Assembly: GCF_947501385.1 (NCBI RefSeq)
Contig: NZ_CANMVP010000011.1
Span: 62,001-126,000, forward strand
From: an uncultured Polaribacter sp.
GTDB taxonomy: Bacteria; Bacteroidota; Bacteroidia; Flavobacteriales; Flavobacteriaceae
Direction of reading: 5' to 3'
Length of the DNA stretch: 64,000 nt
Below the pieces are notes generated by a model. It saw nothing but the letters and a program-made list of their open reading frames with translations. It did not search any database and was not told where the DNA came from. How positions within the stretch are numbered: the first letter of the stretch is position 1; each line of letters starts with the position of its first letter. Shown here piece by piece: positions 38,441-47,352 of the stretch. The position numbers and the translations under genes are program-made.

Positions 38441-40291
38441 TTATATTTTTTGAACATTTACAAAATATGCTCCTAATACTTCGCCAGTTTTTAATGTAAA
38501 CCATGTTTTGAGTTTTGTATCTCCTTTTTTAAGTGCTGCTTCAAATTCTACAAACTCCAAATTAGCATCTACTTTTTTTGAAATTTCAATACCTTGAATA
38601 TTTATTTTAGCCTTTATAATATCTAAAGATTTTCCTTTTTTACTTTCTTTTACGCTTGTATTCGAAATTGCAGGACGTATTGGAGCTTCATCATTTAAAG
38701 CCAAATGTGTTTCTTCTGGCCAACGACGAAGTTTCAATCTATACCTACCACTTTGCGCTACATTCAGCATCCAATAGCCATTATTTATATAGCCACTTCT
38801 AATATGTCTTTGATGCCAAGGACTTACTTGATCTGTATGCCAATCATGACAATATAAATTTACTGAATTTGCTTTTTTATGTCCAACAATAATTCGTGGT
38901 TGATCGCTATATCCAGGCAACAAATCTTTCCACCATAAATTATAGGCTGTTTTGAACGCATCTATTTTGTTGGGAAACTGATCTGCAATATTTTTTCTTT
39001 GCGCTGGATCTGTATCTAAATCGTACAATTCTATACCATTTATCAATCGCCAGTTGGCTTGCATTAAAGCCGTTCTTAGCCAAGGCTCTGGAGTTTCGAC
39101 ACGTTGTGAATTGGTAATGATAATTCTATCTTTAAATGCTGAATTGTTACCATTCATTAAAGGAACCAGACTTTTGCCATCAAACTTTATATCTTTCTGT
39201 ATGTTTAATTTACATAAATCAACCAACGTTGGTAAAATATCGTAATGGGCTGTTAATTCATTGATGTCATTACCAACAGTAATTCCTCCATTTTTCCAAT
39301 GGATAAAAAGTGGAACACGATGTCCTCCTTCATACATACTGGCTTTAATACCGCGCATTCCTGCATTGTATCCTTTTGTTACAAACCCATCTAAACGATG
39401 CCCCTCTACTTTTGCACCTTGGGCTGTTCCGTTATCTGTAGTAAAAATTAAAATGGTGTTCTCTGCAAGCTTCAAATATTTTAAGTAATTGACTAGCTTG
39501 CCTACATTTTCATCAATATTTGCTAACAAACCATAGAAATTTGCATTCGGAATATTCTCATTGTTTTTATACGGATCTGAATATGTATCTGCAACAAAAT
39601 ATGGGGAATGCGCCGCATTAGTCGATACGTAGCAAAAGAAGGGTTTGTTCTTATTTTCTTCAATGTATTTTTTAGCATTGTTAAACCAAACATCTGTACA
39701 AAAGCCTTCAAATTTTTCTAACTTTCCATTGTGCAAATAGGTATCATTAAAATAGTCATTATCCCAATAATCCATAGTCTGTTCTATACCGCCGCCGCCA
39801 TGCACTAAAACTTCATCAAAACCTTTGTCTTCTGGACGAAACGGATAATTATCACCCAAATGCCACTTCCCAAAAATACCAGTGCTATACCCATTTTCTT
39901 TAAAAATCTGTGCCATGGTTGTTTCTCTTTCCAAAATTAAAGAACGTCCGTTTATGGTATGCCAAACTCCAGTTCTATTAGAATGATGACCCGTTAAAAA
40001 AGCTGCTCGTGTTGGTGCACATGTAGGACTTACATGATAATTTGTAAATCTTGTACTTATGCTATGCAGCTTATCAATATTTGGTGTTTGAATGTATTTA
40101 TTTCCAAGCGCAGCAATATCTCCGTAACCTTGGTCATCTACCATGATAACAATTACATTTGGTTTTTTAGCTTTCTCTGATGAAGTACATGACAGAAAAA
40201 ATATGACAGAAAAAGGTATTGCAATGCAACATAAAAAAAGATCGATACCCTTTAAATTAGTGTTGTTGTTTTTATAAAAATTGAGTTTCAT
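38441..40291 (-). CDS. S1-family sulfatase with C-terminal extension, lipoprotein-like
   Basis: NVIVIMVDDQGYGDIAALGN, FGly motif CAPTRAAFLTG, GKWHLGDNYPFRPEDKGFD, TTDNGT. Confidence 0.95.
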   Translation of the reverse strand: MKLNFYKNNNTNLKGIDLFLCCIAIPFSVIFFLSCTSSEKAKKPNVIVIMVDDQGYGDIAALGNKYIQTPNIDKLHSISTRFTNYHVSPTCAPTRAAFLTGHHSNRTGVWHTINGRSLILERETTMAQIFKENGYSTGIFGKWHLGDNYPFRPEDKGFDEVLVHGGGGIEQTMDYWDNDYFNDTYLHNGKLEKFEGFCTDVWFNNAKKYIEENKNKPFFCYVSTNAAHSPYFVADTYSDPYKNNENIPNANFYGLLANIDENVGKLVNYLKYLKLAENTILIFTTDNGTAQGAKVEGHRLDGFVTKGYNAGMRGIKASMYEGGHRVPLFIHWKNGGITVGNDINELTAHYDILPTLVDLCKLNIQKDIKFDGKSLVPLMNGNNSAFKDRIIITNSQRVETPEPWLRTALMQANWRLINGIELYDLDTDPAQRKNIADQFPNKIDAFKTAYNLWWKDLLPGYSDQPRIIVGHKKANSVNLYCHDWHTDQVSPWHQRHIRSGYINNGYWMLNVAQSGRYRLKLRRWPEETHLALNDEAPIRPAISNTSVKESKKGKSLDIIKAKINIQGIEISKKVDANLEFVEFEAALKKGDTKLKTWFTLKTGEVLGAYFVNVQKI

Positions 40292-40464
40292 TTAGTTAAA
40301 TTTTCAATTTAAAAATTAATAAAAATACATCCTTACGAAATTAAAATTTTAAACTTATTTTTGTATCATTTATAGTTCATTTACTATAAAATATAGACTC
40401 TTTTATACTTTTTTTTAGAAAAGTATTTGATTAGAAAATTTATCTGTCTTTTAATTCCAAGTCC

Positions 40465-42453
40465 CTATTTCAATTTGAATGCTTTTGCAATAGCTTCTTT
40501 TACCAGAACTTCCATAATTTCATAACCTTTAGCATTAGGGTGTACCGTATCTCGACCAAGTTCTTTTTTTAATCCTTTATGTTCATTAACCATACTTGAA
40601 TAATAATCTAAATACACCAAATTATTCTTAACAGCATATTCTTTTATCAAATTATTGAGTTGACTAATTTTATCTATAGGCTCAATAGATGGACTCCAAG
40701 AATAACTACTTGCAGGAAGTACTGAAGCCAGTACCACTTTTATATTGTGTGCTTTGGCCAATTCTGCCATTGTAAAAATATTACTAGCAATTTGATCAAT
40801 TGTTATAGGACCTCTGTTGCCGGCGATATCATTGGTTCCTGCATGTATTACAACTGCTTTTGGGCTTAAATTAATAACATCTTGTCTAAACCTTAATAAC
40901 ATCTGTGGTGTGGTTTGACCACTTATACCTCTTCCTATATAATTGTTTTCTTTAAAAAACCCTAGATTAAACTGCACCCATTTTTGGGTAATGGAGTTCC
41001 CCATAAATAACACTCGGTTTTCTTTTTTAGATGGTGCTTTTAATTCTTTATTTGCTTTTTTATATCTTTTTAAATTCGCCCAATCCTCATTAGGCATTAA
41101 TTGTATTTTTATTACTGTGGCAATATCATTAGGGGCTTTTTCTGGCAGATGAATGGTTAAATTATCATCCACTAAATTCATTTTTAATTTCTGATAAGGG
41201 TTGGTAAGCAATGTTGCTTGTCTTGGTTTAATAGCTCTATTTATTACTAATTTACCATCTTCTGGCCAATCAAAAACATGAGCGTATAAAAATACATCTT
41301 TTGCAGTATATCGCCCCCATTCTGGTCTATCATAAGGGCTTACAGATGCTCCATAAATAGATTCTGCATTTTCTCTAGTCCAAACACCTATCGCTTTTAA
41401 ACGCTCTGCACTTTCAGGCGGAAACTGACCTAAACCATCTGGACCTATATTTAATAAAAAATTGCCCCCTTTTGAAACGATATCGATTAAATTCTGAATA
41501 AGCTTTTCACTGCTTTTCCAATTTTTATCTGAAGGTTTATACCCCCAAGATCCATTCATCGTCATACACGATTCCCAATCAGAATCAATCCCTGTTGCTG
41601 GTATTTCTTGTTCAGGTGTACCAAAATCGCCTGCAAAATTACCGTCTTCATCCATTCCTTCCATTCCTTTACGACCTTTGTCCACTCTATTATTAATAAT
41701 TGTATTTGGTTGAATTTCTCGAATAAAATCATAAAGTTCTTTACCCATTTCTGTAGTGTAATCTGCAATCCAATCACCATCAAACCATACGACTCCAATA
41801 TCGCCATAGTTAGTTAAAAGCTCCTTTACTTGAGGTTTTAAATAATTTTCATAATATTTTGGAAATTCTGGATTTACTATAGTTTGATCTTTCTGACCTG
41901 CATTGTAATTAGGAAATAAGTTTCCTTGAGCTTGTGGATGGTGCCAATCTACAATAGAATGGTAAAAACAAAATATAATTCCTGCACGTTTACAAGCGTC
42001 TGATAATTCCTTTATAACATCACGCTTAAAAGGTGATGAATCCATAATATCATAATCTGATACTTTAGAATCCCATAAGCCAAAGCCATCATGATGTTTC
42101 GAAGTTATTACAATATATTTCATACCGGCATCTTTAGCCATAGCCACCCATTCATCGGCATCAAACTTTATAGGATTAAACATTTTAGGGAATTTTTCAT
42201 ATTCGGCTATGGTATAATCCAATTTATCCATAATCCATTCGGCACCACCTTTACAAATTTGACCGTCTCGTTCCCCACCTGGTATGGAGTACACACCCCA
42301 ATGGATAAACATACCGAATTTGGCATCTCGCCACCATGCCATACGTTCATCATCAGAAAGTTTTTTTACTTCTGAAGTATTTTGGGAAAAACTTGTATTA
42401 AAGTTTAGAACCATAACTAATACAAATAGGATTAATTTATTTAATGCTTTCAT
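40465..42453 (-). CDS. GH29 alpha-L-fucosidase fused to C-terminal SGNH/GDSL esterase
   Basis: GH29: MAWWRDAKFGMFIHWGVYSIPGG, YIVITSKHHDGFGLWDS, VVWFDGDW nucleophile region. SGNH: VLFMGNSITQ, VIHAGTNDI, DTVHPNAKGY. Confidence 0.93.
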   Translation of the reverse strand: MKALNKLILFVLVMVLNFNTSFSQNTSEVKKLSDDERMAWWRDAKFGMFIHWGVYSIPGGERDGQICKGGAEWIMDKLDYTIAEYEKFPKMFNPIKFDADEWVAMAKDAGMKYIVITSKHHDGFGLWDSKVSDYDIMDSSPFKRDVIKELSDACKRAGIIFCFYHSIVDWHHPQAQGNLFPNYNAGQKDQTIVNPEFPKYYENYLKPQVKELLTNYGDIGVVWFDGDWIADYTTEMGKELYDFIREIQPNTIINNRVDKGRKGMEGMDEDGNFAGDFGTPEQEIPATGIDSDWESCMTMNGSWGYKPSDKNWKSSEKLIQNLIDIVSKGGNFLLNIGPDGLGQFPPESAERLKAIGVWTRENAESIYGASVSPYDRPEWGRYTAKDVFLYAHVFDWPEDGKLVINRAIKPRQATLLTNPYQKLKMNLVDDNLTIHLPEKAPNDIATVIKIQLMPNEDWANLKRYKKANKELKAPSKKENRVLFMGNSITQKWVQFNLGFFKENNYIGRGISGQTTPQMLLRFRQDVINLSPKAVVIHAGTNDIAGNRGPITIDQIASNIFTMAELAKAHNIKVVLASVLPASSYSWSPSIEPIDKISQLNNLIKEYAVKNNLVYLDYYSSMVNEHKGLKKELGRDTVHPNAKGYEIMEVLVKEAIAKAFKLK

Positions 42454-42524
42454 TTATAGTTATTTATGTTGGTTTTTTTTTATTATTATTTCCTTTTCAG
42501 ATTGATTTCTTATAATGAACTCAT

Positions 42525-45353
42525 TTACTTAAAAACAACTTCTGCCTTTTCATACGCTTTTGATAGTCTAAACTCTATTTGTATGTTAGACCGACTCATT
42601 ATGGTTTGTCGTGTTTCAATTAATTTACCACCATGGTATAATCTTAATTCAGCCGATTTCATATCATTAAAAAACGGTATTCTTATAAGTACTGGTTCAT
42701 TATTCTGAAGGATGTATCCGTTTTCCACAGTTTCAAAAGACAGGTTTACTGGTGCTCCAGATGCAATTATTTCCCAACCATTTTGTTCATATTTATACAT
42801 ACCTGAAACAAACAAGAAATCAATAAGATTCTTCTTTGTTGACTGACGTACCATTGAGAATAGTCCTTTTTGATAAAACTCCTCTTGTTTAATAGCATCA
42901 TTTTCAGATGTATTTAAAACCATTCTATCAGCGGTGGTTTTATCACTTAACAACACATTTATAACCTGCGTATTTGGATTATCCTCTAAACTTGAATACG
43001 ATACATTTTCAATGGGGTTTTCACCACCTTCCATAAATGGATTAAATACCAAAGCAAAAGGGTTTCCCCAAGCAGCTTCCTCTCTTTTTAAAATTAGGGT
43101 TGATATAGGGTCATCTACTATTTCTTTTGGTGCTGTTCCATTTGAAATGGCATTTGATTTTGGTGCTTTTACGGAATATACGGTTTGGTTTGGACTTCCT
43201 TTTACCCAAATTTTCATAACATTATTAGGCTCTCCATTACTTTCTATTTTAAACAGTGCTTGAATATCTTTTGGAGTTTCAATTTTGGTTTTGTCGGTTA
43301 AATAATCGTACCCCTTTAAATCGCCTTGCTGTGAGCCAAAATCATCCGTCGCTGATAATTTTAATTCATTATTATTCTGAAATATTTGAAGTGATTGTCC
43401 TAAATTATGATAAAAATAATCATGCCTCTGATTACCAGACTGTTGTTTTTTTGACCTAAACACATCAACCACATAATTTTTATTGGTATTCGATTTAATA
43501 ATAGCAGTAAATCGTTGTTGATTAGATTTCGTTTCTGGTTCAAAGAAAGACACTTTAGAAAACGTAATTTTATCGAAAATAGATGTTTTGCCTAATTCTG
43601 GAAAATAATTATCCAATTCAAATGGATGATAGCCACGCATGGCACCATAATCAGATTTACCATCTACCACAACCGTATTGTGGGCTGGAAACCTGGAGTA
43701 ATACTCTCGATGGTCTTGATGCCAATAACTTGGACCTTTGCCCATATCCGGCCCTAAAACATAATTGTTTGCGAATAATTCTATAGAGATGCCATTAACA
43801 TGCGAATGGTTTCCATAAGAACCAACCGTAGAAACCATGACCGCATCATCACCATCACCCAACCTTTGATTGAACATGCTTACATTGGAGGCATAAAAAG
43901 TAGGTGATGTTAGTTTTTCTAAATCAATCTCTTCAACATTTATTTCATTCTTTTTTAAATGATCTACGTAAAAAAATAATTCGAATAGATTATTTACTTT
44001 TCTTTTATATTCTCCTTTATCTACCATCATATTTAGCAAACCAGAAAATAAAAGTTCTTTTTCTTCTTCGTTATACTTCTTATAATTAGCAATTAGAAGT
44101 TCGAAATTTTTTGGAGGCATTATTTTATGAGCTGAATCTCCAAACCCAACCATATAACCCGTAGGAAATAAATATTGAAAGGATGCCAAAGCTGCTTTTT
44201 CAACAATTAGAAAATTAGAAAGCTCGTTTTTATTTGTATAATTATCGAGTAATGTAATGATTTCTAGCAGTGACGTGATTACGTGTGTTGAATACGATGC
44301 ACATTCAGGCCACATACCAGTTTCTTGATCATAAACTAGAAGGGATTCCTTTATAGATAGCTGTCTTTCGGTTGATTTATCAAATGTGTGTTCTAAAAAG
44401 TATTCTCGTCCTTTACCATTTTCGTAATTTTTGTTACTCTCTAAAATCAAAGCCACATAGGTTAAAAATCGTGCTTGGAACAGGTTCCAATTATTATCTG
44501 GAATGCCATTTTTTATAATTTGATCTCCCCATTTCTGAAAAACAGCAACAGTATTACTAAGGTCTATTTTTTCGTTTTTGAAATAGTTGAATAAGAAATC
44601 GTAAGTAGTAACAAGGCTTAAAAGAATTTTTTCGTGAATGACTTCAAAGGTTGCCAAACCAGAAATGCGTTGTTGATTTCCATTCTCTAAATCTATTGGA
44701 GCATTTCTATAATACATGCCTTCTATATAGGTTTCAAAAACGGGTTTAGCAAATTCAGCATACTTTTTATCGCCCGTTACCCAATATAAAAAGGCAGCAT
44801 CTTCAACAAGACTCATAATCTTGCGATTAATACCTTCTATAGCATGCCCTACTTTTGATGGATGTACCCATTCTTTTTTTTTCGTTTTTTTGTGTGCTAA
44901 ATAATAGCCACGCGAATCATCAAAATAAGGCTCTATATCTTCTAATTTAGGTGCTGAATATTCTGTAGCCCAATCTCTAGTTCCTGAAAAACGAACTGTT
45001 GCCACTGGTGCTTTTCCTTTAGAGTATGCGAAATCCCCTCCTTTAAGATATACTTCATTATGCTTCGTTTTCCAATTCATTTGTAACCTAGAAACTAGCC
45101 ATTCTGGGTTGTCTTCACAACGTTTTAGATATTTTTCTAGGTTTTCTTTTTTCCGTTCAACAAATTCTTTTTTCCAAGCTACTTTCTCTATTGTTTTTAA
45201 AAATGCTTCCTTAGAGTTGTTTGTTGTATAAATTCTAGGGTGTCCTTCGTTTTGTCCTAATAGCAACATTGGGCATAATAAAACACCGTAAATAAGCCAT
45301 TTACAAATCGTTTTTATTTTATCTATTTCGCTATTTAATTTTCTAAAATTCAT
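42525..45353 (-). CDS. Heparinase II/III-like polysaccharide lyase
   Basis: PDNNWNLFQARF, TVGSYGNHSHVNGISIELFANNYVLGPDMG, HREYYSRFPAHNTVVVDGKS, HDYFYHNLGQ; 942 aa, secreted. Confidence 0.82.
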   Translation of the reverse strand: MNFRKLNSEIDKIKTICKWLIYGVLLCPMLLLGQNEGHPRIYTTNNSKEAFLKTIEKVAWKKEFVERKKENLEKYLKRCEDNPEWLVSRLQMNWKTKHNEVYLKGGDFAYSKGKAPVATVRFSGTRDWATEYSAPKLEDIEPYFDDSRGYYLAHKKTKKKEWVHPSKVGHAIEGINRKIMSLVEDAAFLYWVTGDKKYAEFAKPVFETYIEGMYYRNAPIDLENGNQQRISGLATFEVIHEKILLSLVTTYDFLFNYFKNEKIDLSNTVAVFQKWGDQIIKNGIPDNNWNLFQARFLTYVALILESNKNYENGKGREYFLEHTFDKSTERQLSIKESLLVYDQETGMWPECASYSTHVITSLLEIITLLDNYTNKNELSNFLIVEKAALASFQYLFPTGYMVGFGDSAHKIMPPKNFELLIANYKKYNEEEKELLFSGLLNMMVDKGEYKRKVNNLFELFFYVDHLKKNEINVEEIDLEKLTSPTFYASNVSMFNQRLGDGDDAVMVSTVGSYGNHSHVNGISIELFANNYVLGPDMGKGPSYWHQDHREYYSRFPAHNTVVVDGKSDYGAMRGYHPFELDNYFPELGKTSIFDKITFSKVSFFEPETKSNQQRFTAIIKSNTNKNYVVDVFRSKKQQSGNQRHDYFYHNLGQSLQIFQNNNELKLSATDDFGSQQGDLKGYDYLTDKTKIETPKDIQALFKIESNGEPNNVMKIWVKGSPNQTVYSVKAPKSNAISNGTAPKEIVDDPISTLILKREEAAWGNPFALVFNPFMEGGENPIENVSYSSLEDNPNTQVINVLLSDKTTADRMVLNTSENDAIKQEEFYQKGLFSMVRQSTKKNLIDFLFVSGMYKYEQNGWEIIASGAPVNLSFETVENGYILQNNEPVLIRIPFFNDMKSAELRLYHGGKLIETRQTIMSRSNIQIEFRLSKAYEKAEVVFK

Positions 45354-47347
45354 TCGTTTGGTATAATTTGTACAGCAAATCCATTATTGGCTTTAACTTT
45401 TAAATTTAATATGCTTTTTCTATCTAATTCTAACTCTTCAATTTTTACATGTGTTCTTGTTTGGATGGTTTCATCATCAGTGTAAACTTTAGCCATATAC
45501 TTTTTCCCTTTTTCTAAAAAAGAAAAATCTACTTCTACAGATTGAGGTTTTTCGCCATTAATACCACCAATAAACCAAGCCTCTCCTTTTCTTCGAGCAA
45601 TAACACCTAATTCCCCAATTTCTGAATACAACACTTTGGTTTCATCCCAAGTAGTTGGTACATTATCAAAAAACTCTAATTCTGGTTCATTTCCAATGGT
45701 ATTGGTATTACCCCAAAGCGCATCGTCTTTAATCGGAGCTGCCGGAGCTTTATCGTACCAATATAAAAATTGCAGCGGGCTAAAAATGCACACTGTTTTT
45801 GCTAATTGAGAAGCATGTGAGCCCATTATATCCACTCGCTTGTTGTAATAACACACGGTATTATCGGCTGCTCCTGCCAACATTCTGGTGAACATCGTTA
45901 TTAATGTATGTTCGTTTGGCACAGTTTCTTCATCACCACGAATGCCTTCTTGGGTCAATAAATTAGGATAGGTTCTAGAAAAACCTGTTGGTCTATATTC
46001 GTCATGAACATCTACAACCATTTCGTACTCGGAAGCTTTTTTTATAGCTTCATGCATCCATAGAGTTGCATCTTGATCTCCTACTCTTACAAAACCAAAT
46101 TTAATACCAGAAATACCCCATTTTTTAAATAATGGTAATACCTCATCCAGTTGTTTTTCTAAAGCTCTGCGGTTTACGTACAACATGACTTTAACGCCTT
46201 TTTCTTTAGCATAATTACAAATAGCTTCAATATCAAATGGGCCTTTCGACCTTTTAGGATCTAGAGTAACTGTTGTGGCATCTGAAGTATTGTACATTTC
46301 ATTACCGTACCAACCGGCATCAAAATGTACATATTGCATGTTATGACTAGCCACAAAATCGATAGCAGCTCGCCCCCCTTGCGTTGTTAAGGTTCCTTCA
46401 CGAAGAACCTTTCCAGGAGTTATCCAAGACTCATCGGCAATTTTGGAAGGATCGTTCAAATTTTGAATTATATAATTATTCTCCAATAATTCTCCTTCAT
46501 CTTTAGCCATCATAACCACGCGCCAAGGCGATTGAAATGGTAATTTTTTATGAACTTTTGTTTCTGTTTCTTTTCTTTTAGAAATGATAGCTCCTGTAAT
46601 AGTATCTTGTTTTTGAACTCCCATTTTACCATCTAAACTTGAAAGAATACTATATTTAGACGATGTCCCTTTATCAAAACTTAATCGTGCATAATCCACC
46701 ATTTTTGCTTCTGCTAAAGCAATTTTCAAACTATCGTGAATTTCAATAACTAATGGACGCTCGCAACCTTTTTGTAATTGCGATAATAAAATTTGTTTAT
46801 ACTCACCTTGTGCCGTAAGTACTCGTGGTTCTCGTTTTGGTGTAGACCAAACTTTATAATCTTCTTTAAAATTGTAATGAATCTTTTCATCTAAGCCCAT
46901 TTTAAGAATATTGTTTTGCTCTGGAATTTCATATGAAATGGCAATTCCTTCGTTATAAGCTCTACAAATAATATTGACTTTAGAGTTTCCCAATTTAAGA
47001 TATACTTTTAATAGATTGTAATTGTCTGGTATAACACTTAATTCGGCAAAGTTAGAATGCCATTGATTATTTACTGTGGAAGTATCCACCTTTAATATGG
47101 ACAAATCACCTGAAAAATCTATTTCCTTAGAAATCAGCTCTAATGTTGAAGGTAATACAACATCATGGTCATTATATTTAATAGAAAAAGTGATGTTCCT
47201 TCTCGAATCACCAATAAGCGAGAATATTTTTTTCCCATCGGGAGATTTTACTTGAATATTTTGTGGTTTATTACAACCAGAAAATACCAAGGAAATGATT
47301 AAAATTCCCGTGATATGTTTTCTGTTTAAATAATTTAAAATCTTCAT
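45350..47347 (-). CDS. GH97 family glycoside hydrolase, lipoprotein
   Basis: Lipoprotein signal (SLVFSGCNKP), IQVKSPDGKKIFSL, ESWITPGKVLREGTLTTQGGRAAIDFVASHNMQYVHFDAGWYG, VVDVHDEYRPTGFSRTYPNLLTQEGIRGDEE. Confidence 0.92.
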   Translation of the reverse strand: MKILNYLNRKHITGILIISLVFSGCNKPQNIQVKSPDGKKIFSLIGDSRRNITFSIKYNDHDVVLPSTLELISKEIDFSGDLSILKVDTSTVNNQWHSNFAELSVIPDNYNLLKVYLKLGNSKVNIICRAYNEGIAISYEIPEQNNILKMGLDEKIHYNFKEDYKVWSTPKREPRVLTAQGEYKQILLSQLQKGCERPLVIEIHDSLKIALAEAKMVDYARLSFDKGTSSKYSILSSLDGKMGVQKQDTITGAIISKRKETETKVHKKLPFQSPWRVVMMAKDEGELLENNYIIQNLNDPSKIADESWITPGKVLREGTLTTQGGRAAIDFVASHNMQYVHFDAGWYGNEMYNTSDATTVTLDPKRSKGPFDIEAICNYAKEKGVKVMLYVNRRALEKQLDEVLPLFKKWGISGIKFGFVRVGDQDATLWMHEAIKKASEYEMVVDVHDEYRPTGFSRTYPNLLTQEGIRGDEETVPNEHTLITMFTRMLAGAADNTVCYYNKRVDIMGSHASQLAKTVCIFSPLQFLYWYDKAPAAPIKDDALWGNTNTIGNEPELEFFDNVPTTWDETKVLYSEIGELGVIARRKGEAWFIGGINGEKPQSVEVDFSFLEKGKKYMAKVYTDDETIQTRTHVKIEELELDRKSILNLKVKANNGFAVQIIPNE

Positions 47348-47352
47348 TATGA

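Noticed and set aside
43256-44089. Several plus-strand ORFs (60-70 aa) in the lyase gene
   Set aside because: Antisense to a 942-aa lyase with conserved catalytic blocks.
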